Positions 26,426 through 37,060 of a stretch of 64,000 bases of DNA are shown here, piece by piece (position 1 is the stretch's first letter; the number at the start of each line of letters is the position of its first letter). Source of the stretch: Karstenula rhodostoma CBS 690.94 (lineage: Eukaryota > Ascomycota > Dothideomycetes > Pleosporales > Didymosphaeriaceae); NCBI GenBank assembly GCA_010093485.1, contig MU001495.1:1321470-1385469 (forward strand). Direction: 5' to 3'. A model generated the notes under the pieces. It was not told the DNA's origin and ran no database searches. It was given only the letters and a program-made list of their open reading frames with translations. A program made the position numbers and the translations under genes.

Positions 26426-26711
26426 TATTAAATCTACTATAAATAATAATAGATTATTATAAACTATAGATATAGATAGATTAGTTATATATTATATATT
26501 TATATAAATTATTATAATTAATTATTATTCTAAGTCTAGCTAAGATATACCCTTAAATAGCGCCTTAGTACCCTATACTAGTTCTAATAATATAAAATAT
26601 CTTAGTCTCTCCTTTTATACTTACTATTTATTACTACTAGTAGTTACTATAACTTATTATAATAGTAAATATACTATACTATAGGTAATAATATATATAT
26701 ATAATCTAATA
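26426..26711 (-). repeat. Left (3') LTR of Copia element 2
   Basis: 286 bp starting TATTAAATCTACTATAAATA and ending ATAATCTAATA on the plus strand. Same length as the right LTR; differences are RIP-type transitions. Confidence 0.9.
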
Positions 26712-26869
26712 TACCCCCTTAGCTTAGTACCCCTAAACTATCTAAACTAGATTATAAGTAATAGCTTAGAGTACTTAGTAAAAATAGTCTTAGATTTTTT
26801 TAAGTAGTATAATACTTATTACCTCTTAATTTTCTATATTAATTAATCTAAGCTAGTTAAAAAAGCCTA

Positions 26870-28450
26870 ATTATTTATTTACTAGTAGTACCTTTATAAG
26901 TCTATTAATAATTATTTTAGCTAACTTAATATATTTAATAGTAATTATTTCTATAAAGACTTTTTATTATAGCTAGTAATTATAGATATTAATATATTAG
27001 AGCTTAGTCTAGAGTTTTAATATTTTCTAAGTTATTAAGTAAATTATTTATTAATTATTATATTATATTATAATTATAGAGCTAAGTAATATAATTCTAA
27101 ACTCCCTTAATAATTTTAAAATATAGATAGCTTCCTTAGCTACCTATAATAGGGCAAGTAGTTCTACCTCTATTATAGAGGTAGTAATAGTATTTTATTT
27201 ATTTACCCTCTATACTATTAGGCTATTAAATAACTTAATTATATAGCCCTATAAGCTTTTCCTATTAATTATATTATTAGTAAATAAGGTATTACTAGTA
27301 ATCTAGAGATATAATCTACCTCTAAGCTATAGATCCTTATATTTAGTAGCTAAAAGATATAATAATACTTTATTAGTAGTATTTTAATATACTTAGTCTA
27401 GGTTTAATAGAAATTAAGCTAGCTATAATATAGTAAAAGTAATATCTAGTTATATTATAACTACTATAAATAGTAGTAATTTAATCTTTTATTAATACTT
27501 ATTAATTTCTAATAGTAAGACTAGACTTTCTTAAAATTTAAGCTCTATACTAGCTATAGGTATATTATAGTAATAATTAATTTTATTTACTAATTATTAG
27601 ATCTTTTTAATATATAAAGTCTATAATAATTATATAAGTTATTAGTTTTATTTTTAGATAACTTCTATACTAAGGAACTATTATAGGTTATCTCCTTTAG
27701 TTATAGTATATTTTTATTTAAGTAGCTTTACTATTTTAGTTACTACTACCTCCTTTATTTAGTAATAAGTAATAATAATATTATCTATATAAAAGAAGAT
27801 AATAATACTATCCTTAATTATATAATATAATTTATATAGAATTATAGTAAAATCTATACCTTTAAGTATTATAGTAAATTTTTTCTACTATAGCTTAGGT
27901 AAGATTTAGAGTCTATAAAGGGCCTTTTATAGTTTAAAAGTTATATCTCTTTTTTAGTACTCTATAGATATCCTTATATAAACTTCTTAATTAAGTATTA
28001 TATATATAAATATATTAATTATATTATATTATTTTAGTTTAAAATTATATCTAGTAGCTATTACTATAAGTATATAAAATAATTAATTAACTAAAGTTAC
28101 TATATAGGTATTTTATAAAATAATATCCTTCTACTAGTCTCCTTATATAACTAGTTAAGCCTTATACTTTAGAAATTAATAGTATTTATTAAGTTTATAA
28201 GTATATACCTATATATAGTTAAGGATTTAATAACCTACTTATTTAATTAGTTTCTATAGTACTTCTATCTATAAGTTTATTTATTAATAGCTAATAAAAT
28301 ATTTATATTAAGCTTCTTAAAATAATTTCCCTATTAGGTAATTCTTAAGTCTAGTTTAGATTATTAGTAGTAGTAGTAGCTAGCTTTAATAAGGCTTTAA
28401 TTCTTTTATAAGTATTTATTTTACTTATATTTTATTAAGGTTATAGCCTT
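26870..28450 (-). pseudogene. Copia element 2 reverse transcriptase-RNase H remnant
   Basis: On the minus strand, with stops read as RIP products, a KALYGL-like segment lies near 27905-27930. The RT active site is at 27780-27791 (YIDN), and an RNase H end with an NGLTKALL-like block is near 26870-26960. Stops and the D-to-N change in the active site make it dead. Confidence 0.78.
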
Positions 28451-29272
28451 TATATATACCTTTATAACCTACTAAAGTACCTATTATAAATATAACTACC
28501 TAGGGTATAATCTTTATACTAGCTACTATTAGCTACTATATATAGTTATCTACTATTTATACTTTTAGTAATAGTATATTCTATATTATAAGTTATACTA
28601 GTAGTATAATTAGTAATAGTATTATTAGTAGTAATAAATAGGTACTATTATATTTCTTTTTTAGTAACTTTTCTAATATTTCTTATTATTATTATAAGTT
28701 ATTATAACTTATTATAACTAACTTATTTTTATAAAATAAAGTTATCTCTAGTTTAGTTATTAGAGTAGATAGTCTCTCTATAGTTCTAACCTATAACATA
28801 ATCTCTTTTAGAATACTATATATAAAGTTATCTATAAACTCTTCCTATATTCTATTAAATACTATATCTTTATTAAATATAATATTATAGATATTAATTA
28901 CTTTTAATAGTAATAGAATCTATATATACTAGATATTTATTAATTAGTATTTTATAAGGTATTTAATCTATACCTTTAGATTAAGTCTCTATAGTTTACT
29001 TTTCCTATACTATATATTATTAGTTATAGTAAAGGCTTTACTTCTATATACTTTAAAATATATTAGGTTTAATTTTTAAGGCTAAGTTACTATTCTATTA
29101 ATAAGGGTAATTATTATAAAAAATACCTTATATAGTAAGTATTAGTAATTCTTATAATTTAGTATTTAATTATATAGGTATACTATAGCCCTAGTAATCT
29201 TAGGCTATATTTTCTATAAAAGGTTTATATTAAGTTATATTATATAGGCTTTTTCTTTTATATATATTATAT

Positions 29273-29450
29273 ACGATCACTATAAGGGTGGGTAAATTAA
29301 TAAAATAAGGGGGATAAAAAGGCACGTTATACTTTACTAATACACGAATAAAGGGGGACCAAAAAAGCGGCTAAGGCTTGCCTAGCGTGTGTGTACAGGC
29401 TAACTAAAAAGGGCGTAGTGCCAAGCTAGTCGAAACGGGCTTAGCGTATT
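29273..29450 (-). repeat. Family B repeat, copy B3, largely unmutated
   Basis: A 178-bp island with normal GC, CpG, CpA and TpG (for example GGGTGGG, GTGTGTGTACAGG, GAAACGGGC) inside a RIP-saturated Copia. On the minus strand it is collinear with B1 and B2, which look like RIP-converted versions. TA steps border it (TACGATC on the left, AGCGTA on the right), but terminal inverted repeats are weak and the exact ends are uncertain. At this length it would be below the usual RIP size threshold. Confidence 0.6.
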
Positions 29451-31869
29451 TTCTTTTATTATACCCCCTAAATACTTAGTTCCTCTATTTTATACTTATA
29501 TATCTAGTACTAAGGGCTTAATTTTAATACCTTAGCTTATATACTAGTATTTAATATTTACTTTTACTATAAAGATCTTATTATCTAATTTAATAATTTT
29601 AACTATTATACTAAACTATACTTTTATAAATAGTATAAAGCTACTAAGTACCTTAATAATAATCCTTACTAAATAGTTATCTTTAAAGTAAAAGTCCTAT
29701 ATATAGCTAGAGTATTAATTAGTAATTAATATTTAACTTTTCTCTTTAATAGAGCTATTAGATTTAAAGTTATAAAAGTTAATTATAATATATTTATTAG
29801 GTCCTTAATTATTTAATTAAGGTATATATTTAATCTATTATTTTAATTTAATTTATTTATAGGTATTATATTTTACTATAGGGATACTTTTAATATATAT
29901 CCCCTTAGCTTACTATACTAGATACTTAAGTATATTTAGTTCTAGATAGCTTAGTTATTTATACTATATAGCTATACTTATAGTTTTTATTTTATATTTT
30001 ATATATATTATTACTTTATATATAGTATATACTATATTTTATATAATAGTATAAATACTATTAATAGGTCTATATTTTAGTATCTATTAATTATATAATT
30101 TTTATAATTTTACTATAATAGTATTATTAGTCTATTTTAGTACTATAGATTCTAATTTAGTATTCTACTATAGTCCTTAATATCTAAGTAGTTAAAAGGA
30201 TACTAGGTTATAGAGTAGGTTAGGGTAGTAAGCTATATTATTAAGTCTAATTATACTATTTCCTTAATAATTTTATAATTTAAGGTAAATACTTCTATAT
30301 CCTTATATTTAGACCTATATATTACCTATCTATATAAAGTCTCCTAGTATTAATAGCTAGAATAAAATAAATTAATTAATATTATTAAAGATATAATATA
30401 TAGTACCTAAATTAAGAATTAATAAAGTTTATAGTAGGTATATATAAGGGTTAGATTAAAAGGTTATTTAGAAACTTATAAGAATTATAGTAATTTTCTA
30501 TCCTTTTAATTACTTATTACTAGTCTCTAATATTTAGATTAGTATAGGAGTATATAACTATTTAATTTATAGTATTCTAGATTATATTTATTTAGATATA
30601 TATATCTATTTTTATATTAAGGGATTATTTTAAATATTATACTTAATAAAACTATTCTATTCTAGTTATAGTTTCTACTATATTAAAGCTTTTTCTAAGA
30701 AGATATAATAATAATCCTTTAGTATATATTCTATAGAATATATAGAATACTTTTCTTTATTTATACCTTAATTTTTTATTTATTAGTAAGGTATTTTATT
30801 CCTTCTATAACCTCCCTACCTATATAGTATAGAAATATTCTACCTATATAGTATAGAGCTTTATCTATATAGTATAAAGGATTCTTACTTATATAGTATA
30901 AATAGATTAGAGTTATATAATCCCTATAAAGATATTATTATACTCTATTTCTATTTTTAAGTACTTTATATTTATATAGGTATATTATTACTAGTATAAA
31001 AGATATCCCTTTTAGTACTAATATCTAGTTTTCTTCTAGTAATAAATATAGCTCTAATTATAATTTTAACTAGATAATAGTACTTTATATAGAGTCTAAA
31101 TTTTTTTATTATATTTTAGTATATTATTTCTTATTTATTTTAGAAGGCCTATTTAAAAGTAGTAGTATATATTTTATCTAGTACTATAATACTTCTTATA
31201 AAATTATTAAAAATAGTTATATTATCTATAGTCTCTATATAGCCTTACCTTTTAGTAGTAGATACTATATAATTATATTTAGCTAGCTAGAGATTCTATT
31301 TAGTTAACCTCTTAGTATTTTAAATAATATATAGGTATTTATATTATACTTATAGCTTTACTTTTTTATTATTAACTCCTACTTTCTTTATAATAAGGAG
31401 GATTTATTCTTTATATAGTTTTTTAGAGAAGTAATAAGTACTAAATAGGTTAGCTATAATAAAACCCTATAAGTATAATATAAGCTTCTCTACTCCCTAT
31501 ACTTTTATATAATATTCTACTAGTTCTATTTTATACTAATTAGATTATAGTTTATAGTATTTAACTTATAAGTTCTATTATAACTTTTATATATTTATAA
31601 AAATATATAGGCTACTTAGTATTAGATTATTATTATATATAAATTAATATAGGTCTAGTAGTTATAGTACTTATAGTTATAGTTTTAGTACTTTACTATT
31701 AGTTAGATTAAATATATACTATACTTAATTAGCTTTTACTTATATTTCTAGTACTATTAGCTATTCTATATACTATATAAAAATAGTAAGGAAGGTCTTT
31801 ATAGGTCTAATAGATAGTACTATATTATTTAATATATATAGTTAGTAATAAGGTAGTAAAACTCTTAAT

Positions 31870-32155
31870 TATTAGATCTACTATAAATAATAATAAATTA
31901 CTATAAATTATAGATATAGATAGGTTAGTTATATATTATATATTTATATAAATTATTATAATTAATTATTATTTTAAGTCTAACTAAGATATACCCTTAA
32001 ATAATACTTTAGTACCCTATACTAGTTCTAATAGTATAAAATATCCTAGCCTCTCTTTTTATACTTACTATCTACTATTACTAATAATTACTATAACTTA
32101 CTATAATAGTAAGTATACTATACTATAGGTAATAATATATATATATAATCTAATA
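31870..32155 (-). repeat. Right (5') LTR of Copia element 2
   Basis: 286 bp, collinear with 26426-26711 and followed by the target duplication ATACT. Confidence 0.9.
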
Positions 32156-32976
32156 ATACTCCTTATTTACTAATATCTAATATATAATTATAGAGAAGTT
32201 ATAAAATATTAAAAATATTATAAAATATTAATAATATTATAATTTAAAGAAAAATATAAAAGAGAGGTTACTTATTAGTAATAAGTAATTTATAATACTA
32301 TATATAAAGACTAACTTTTATAGAAAGAAATCTATACTATATTCTACTCTATTAAAATAGCTAATAATAATAAGTAACTAATTCTTAATAATAAATATAA
32401 TATAGTATATACTAATAGTAAGTCTATTAGTAACTTAGATATATTTAACTATATATATTATAAAATTTAATATATTATCTAATAAGTTAATCTCTATTAG
32501 TATAATAATTAATTTAGTATATAAATACTATAAGTTATAGTTATAAACTATATAATTATAAAGTCTATTAGTAAGTTTCTTATATATATATATAGTATTA
32601 TTAATCTAGAATTTACTAGAATTACCTTTATAGTAATTAACTAGAAATAGGGACTTTACTAGTAAGTAGTAAGAGCTAATTATAATAGTTTTTAAAAGTT
32701 AAGAGAAACTAAACTTTATAGTAAAAATAATTATAATTAAGTTAGAATAACCTATATAATTAATAAATATAAAGTAGATAGTAGTAGCTTTATAGAATAT
32801 ATAAGAAAGTAGTAGATAATATTAATAATAATAATAAATAGGTAATATTAATAGTAATAATAGGTAGATAGTATTAATAGTAATAATAATAGTAATAGTA
32901 ATAATAATAAAGTAATATACTAAACTATAAGCTATAAACTATAAATAAAAGTTAAAAATATTAATAAGTATAAATA

Positions 32977-35512
32977 TAGTCTAGATTCTAATCTAGGTCT
33001 ATAGAACTATATAGTATATTTATATAAAAGAGAGAGTTTTTTATTCTTTTTTAATACTTATTTACTTATTTTTAGACGTTTATTTATATAATTTAGAACT
33101 TTTTTTTTTATATATTTTTATACTTTTTTAATTATTAGTATAATACTAACTAATAGTTATTTAAATACTAACTCTTCTTACCTATACTTACTAATACCTT
33201 TAATTTTTATCTATAACTTATAGCTTATAGCTTAGTATATTATCCTATTACTATTACTATTATTATTACTATTACCTATCTATTATTACTATTAATATTA
33301 CCTATTACTTCTTACTTTATCTACTACTATAGGGTAGTTATTTTTTTATTTTTTTATTTTTTTTTAATATAAAGCTACTATTATAACTATCTAGTAATAA
33401 AAAAAAATCTAGAGGTATTATATAGTTTTATTAAATAGCTCTAAAGAATAATACTATTTATAATAAAAAAGAAAAAAGGGCGCTTATAGTACTAGACTTA
33501 ATTAATTAAGTATTAACCTATTTATATATATTATATAATATAGTAATACTATAATACTATAATACTATAATACTATATAATACTAGTAGAGTAATATACT
33601 CCTTATTTACTAATATCTAATATATAATTATAGAGAAGTTATAAAATATTAAGAATATTATAAAATATTAATAATATTATAATTTAAAAAAAAATATAAA
33701 AGAAAGATTACCTACTAGTAGTAAATAATTTATAGTATTATATATAAAGGCTAGCTTTTATAAAAAAAGACCTATACTATATTTCTATTAAAATAGCTAA
33801 TAATAGTAAATAACTAATTCTTAGTAATAAATATAACTTAGTATATACTAGTAGTAAGTCTATTAGTAATCTAGATATATTTAATTATATATATTATAAA
33901 ATCTAATATATTATTTAATAAGTTAACCTCTATTAATATAATAATTAATTTAGTATATAAATACTATAAGTTATAGCTATAAACTATATAATTATAGAAT
34001 CTATTAGTAAGTTTCTTATATATATATATATATAGTATTACTAATATAATATTACTAATCTAGATAGAAATAATATTATAGTAGTTAGCTAAGAATAAAG
34101 ACTTTATATATAAATAGTAAAAAATAATTATAATAGTTTTTAAGGGCTAAAAGGAACTAGACTTTATAGTAAAAGTAATTATAATTAAGTTAAAGTAATC
34201 TATATAGTTAATAAATATAAAATAGATAATAACTACCCTATAATAGTAAATAAAGTAAGAAATAATAGGTAATATTAATAGTAATAATAGGTAAATAATA
34301 ATAAATAAATAGTATTAATAGTAATAGTAATAGTAATAGGGTAATATACTAAGCTATAAACTATAAGTAAAAGTTAAGAATATTAGTAAGTATAAATAAG
34401 TAAAAGAGTTAGTATTTAAATAACTATTAGTTAGTATTATACTAATAATTAAAAAAGTATAAAAATATATAAAAAAAAAAAAAGTCTAAATTATATAAAT
34501 AAAAGTCTAAAAGTAAGTAAATAAATATTAAAAAAAAATAAAAAGATCTCTTTTTTATTATAAGTATACTATATAGTCCTATAGGTCTAGATTAGAATCT
34601 AGACTAGGGGTAACTATTATCTACTCTATATTTATTAACTATATAAATTACTCTATCTTAATTATAATTACCTTTACTATAAAGTCTAGCTCCTTTTAAT
34701 TTTAAAAAATTATTATAATTATTTTTTACTACTTTATAGTAAAGTTTCTATTCCTAGTTAACTACTATAAAAATAATTTTAGTAAGTTCTAAATTAGTAA
34801 TATTATATTAGTAATACTATATATATATATAAGAAATTTATTAATAGACTCTATAATTATATAGTCTATAGCTATAATTTATAGTATTTATATACTAGAC
34901 TAATTATACTAATAGAGGTTAATTTACTAGAGAATATACTTAATTTTATAGAGGTTTATATTATTTAGATTTATACTATATATAGAATTAGTAGTATATA
35001 TAAGATTATATTTATTACTAATAATTAGTTATTTATTATTAGCTATTTTAAAAGAGTAGAATATTCTAGTATAGATTTCTTTTTATAAAAGCTAGCTTTT
35101 ATATATAATATTATAAATTATTTATTATTAGTAGGTAACCTCTTTTTTATATTCTTTTTTAAATTATAATATTATTAATATATAATATTTTTAATATTTT
35201 ATAACTTCTCTATAATTATATATTAGGTATTAGTAAATAAAAAGTATACTATTCTACTAGTATTATATAATATTATAGTATTATAGTATTATAGTATTAT
35301 AGTATTCTAGTATTACTATATTATATAATATATATAAGTAGATTAATATTTAATTAATTAAGTCTAGTATTATAGGTATTCTTTTCTTTTATTATAAATA
35401 GTACTATCCTTTAGAGTCTTTTAATAAATCTATATAGTATCTCTAAATATTTCCTTATTACTAAGTAATTATAATAGTAGCTTTATATTAAAAAAAAAAA
35501 AAAAAAAAAAAA
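32977..35512 (+). mobile_element. Family A poly(A) element, copy 10/12, interrupted by copy 11
   Basis: The sense strand is plus. The 5' part is 32977-33340 (starts TAGTCTAGATTCTAATC), the 3' part 34608-35512 ends with A23 (35490-35512). The target duplication is AGTATAAATA (32967-32976) and AGTATAAGTA (35513-35522), lying within copy 9. Copy 11 separates the halves. Confidence 0.82.
33341..34607 (-). mobile_element. Family A poly(A) element, copy 11, innermost of the stack
   Basis: About 1267 bp. An interrupted T-tract (33341-33365) marks the tail and the 5' end lies at about 34590-34607. The target duplication is GGGTAGTTA (33332-33340) and GGGTAACTA (34608-34616); both derive from GGGTAGCTA by one RIP-type change each. 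Confidence 0.78.
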
Positions 35513-36057
35513 AGTATAAGTAAAAAGAGTTAGTATTAAATAATTATTAGTTAGTATTATACTAATAATTAAAAAAGTATAAAAATATATAAAATAAGTA
35601 TTAAAAAAGAATAAAAAATTCTCTTTTATTATAAATATACTATATAGTTCTATAGGCCTAGATTAGAATTTAGACTAGATATATAATATTATATTATATT
35701 TATATACTATTTATATTATATAATTATATTTTTAAATAATATTATTAAAAAGTCTATTAATAATAGAGTTATTAATTAATATTTAGAATAAACTAGTTTT
35801 TTTTACTAAGTTACTAGTTTTTACCTATTCTAGTTCTTTAAATATATTATAAAACTATATTTTTTATATTTTTAATATAATAAAACCTTATATTTTAAAT
35901 TAAAGTAGAATTCCTATATAGATTACTAGTATATATAATCTATTATACTATTATATAGTAGTAAGACTTTTAAAGTTTTAAAGCTTTAAGTTAAGAATAT
36001 TTTTTACTTACTAAGCTACTTACTAAGCACGTGTAAAGGCTATCTAGATACCCTAAG

Positions 36058-36235
36058 TACCTTAGGTACCTAAGGTAATATTATAGTATATCTATATATA
36101 TCCTTATATATACGCACCTATAAAAATATAGGGCTAGCTAGTGCGCCTAGGGCGCCTAGTGCGCACAATCGTGCGCAGGACTGCACTGGCCGCCTACGCG
36201 CACCAGCGAGCTAAAAACTTTTCGTGATAACTAAG
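36058..36235. repeat. RIP-escaped GC-rich palindromic end of element D
   Basis: Contains a perfect 20-nt palindrome at 36058-36077 (TACCTTAGGT and its complement). A 7-bp stem hairpin lies at 36160-36177 (TGCGCAC-AATC-GTGCGCA). GGCGCC/GTGCGC clusters lie at 36140-36210, just inside the right terminal repeat of element D. CpG and CpA are common here, in contrast to the flanks. Confidence 0.55.
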
Positions 36236-36260
36236 TTATTCTACCTTATAGTAAATCTCT

Positions 36261-37060
36261 ATAATATATATACTATATACTTTCCCTATTATATTTTAAA
36301 CTATAAGTTTTAGTTAGTAATAGGTTTTAAGCTATTACTTATAGAAATTAGAATAATCTTACTAGTAATAGCTTTTACCTATATAGGAACACTAGTTGAG
36401 ATGAGATAAAGGCGACCGAATAGGCCCTATATAGATACACACTAAATGGCGCCGTGTAGTATTATCTCAAGTCCGAAAGGTCAATTAATTAAAGTTATTG
36501 GAAGAGGCCTGGGGACGGCTGGCTGGTCGGCCTGGTCAGGCTAAGTAGACCGGTAGCTGCATTATTTACGAACGCTTGCAATGTTGCCAAATTCAGATCA
36601 ACGCTCTGTTACGTAAGCTCACGACAGTCTCGCACCTACGCGTTCAGGAATGGGGCGGACTTGGCACTGGATTTTCTGGTCTCTGTTCAATTTCTTCTTT
36701 TCAAATCTTGGATACGGTGGCTTGCAAAACAGTGAAATCGAGGTAGCATAAAAGGCACTGCAATGTTGATCGGGCTGTTTTCGCATTGCGATGCGGACGT
36801 CCAAAGTATTCTTTGATGTTGGAAGTACACGAACGTTGGCTCGGAGACAAATCGAGCGTCTCGGGCAGATGAGCGCGCCCGGTAGACATGCTGCGTAGTT
36901 GCCCACCTGGGAAGACTTCTTGCTCATAGTAAAGCCTACGAAAGATACGCTGCCACCGAAGCCTCCGTAATGGTAGGCCTTACCCATTGAGACGCTCCTA
37001 AACAGCTACCCAATGACGCCTATGAGCATGCCACATGCCAATGTGTCCTCAGTTTAATCA
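36261..37060. other. Compartment boundary and mod21 3' flank, no supported gene
   Basis: AT-rich RIP DNA ends at about 36390; normal composition begins with GAACACTAGTTGAGATGAG. A 122-codon open frame on the minus strand (36619-36987) has no recognisable domain and a Cys/Lys/Arg-rich random look; I do not call it a gene. The remainder is the 3' flank of mod21. Confidence 0.55.

Larger units (their letters stand above)
26426..32155 (-). mobile_element. RIP-inactivated Ty1/Copia retrotransposon 2 (minus strand)
   Basis: A complete 5730-bp element with two 286-bp LTRs (26426-26711 and 31870-32155) and perfect target duplication ATACT (26421-26425 and 32156-32160). Orientation is minus: a polypurine tract (complement of TACCCCCTTAGC) abuts the left LTR, and the RT active site reads on the minus strand at 27780-27791 (YIDN, from YVDD). 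It sits inside family A copy 9, whose two halves join exactly across it. A family B copy with little RIP damage lies in its interior at 29273-29450. Confidence 0.92.
24920..35677 (-). mobile_element. Family A poly(A) element, copy 9 (host of four nested insertions)
   Basis: Pieces are 24920-24940 (tail complement T13 plus ATATAAAG), 26216-26425, 32161-32976 and 35523-35677 (5' end). The gaps are filled by family A copy 8, Copia element 2 and the copy 10/12 unit. Each gap is bordered by matching target duplications, so the pieces join exactly into one family A copy. It sits inside element D. Confidence 0.8.
24583..36227. mobile_element. Element D: TIR element with TA duplication, split by nested insertions
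   Basis: Left end TTACGAAAAGTTTTTTAG (24583-24600), right end CTAAAAACTTTTCGTGA (36211-36227). These are inverted repeats of each other apart from a RIP-type change and one length difference. Both are bordered by TA (24581-24582 and 36228-36229), as for Tc1/mariner-like elements. After removing family A copy 9 and its contents (24920-35677), element D is about 890 bp, too short for a transposase, so it is probably a MITE or deletion derivative. Flanking family B sequence joins up when D is removed, which supports the call. Confidence 0.6.
24370..36260 (+). repeat. Family B repeat, copy B2 (split by the nested stack)
   Basis: Left part at about 24370-24390 and 24446-24582, right part at about 36228-36260. 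The left part matches the unmutated B block collinearly (TTAAGTCTATTTTAGCTAACTTAG for the CTAAGCCCGTTTCGACTAGC side, then TAGTTAGCCT). The right part resumes with TTATTCTACCTTATAGTAAATC, the family B 3' end. Between them lie element D and everything inside it. A tiny family A insertion (copy 7) also interrupts the left part. Confidence 0.6.

Noticed and set aside
1..36260. Centromere or mitochondrial DNA as the explanation of the AT-rich block
   Set aside because: The block resolves into nuclear LTR and poly(A) elements with target duplications and RIP-type mutations, so an AT-rich repeat compartment suffices; centromere function cannot be judged from sequence alone.
36619..36987. 122-codon open frame on the minus strand near the compartment edge
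   Set aside because: No domain, no intron logic, random-looking composition and no clear promoter context; not enough to call a gene.
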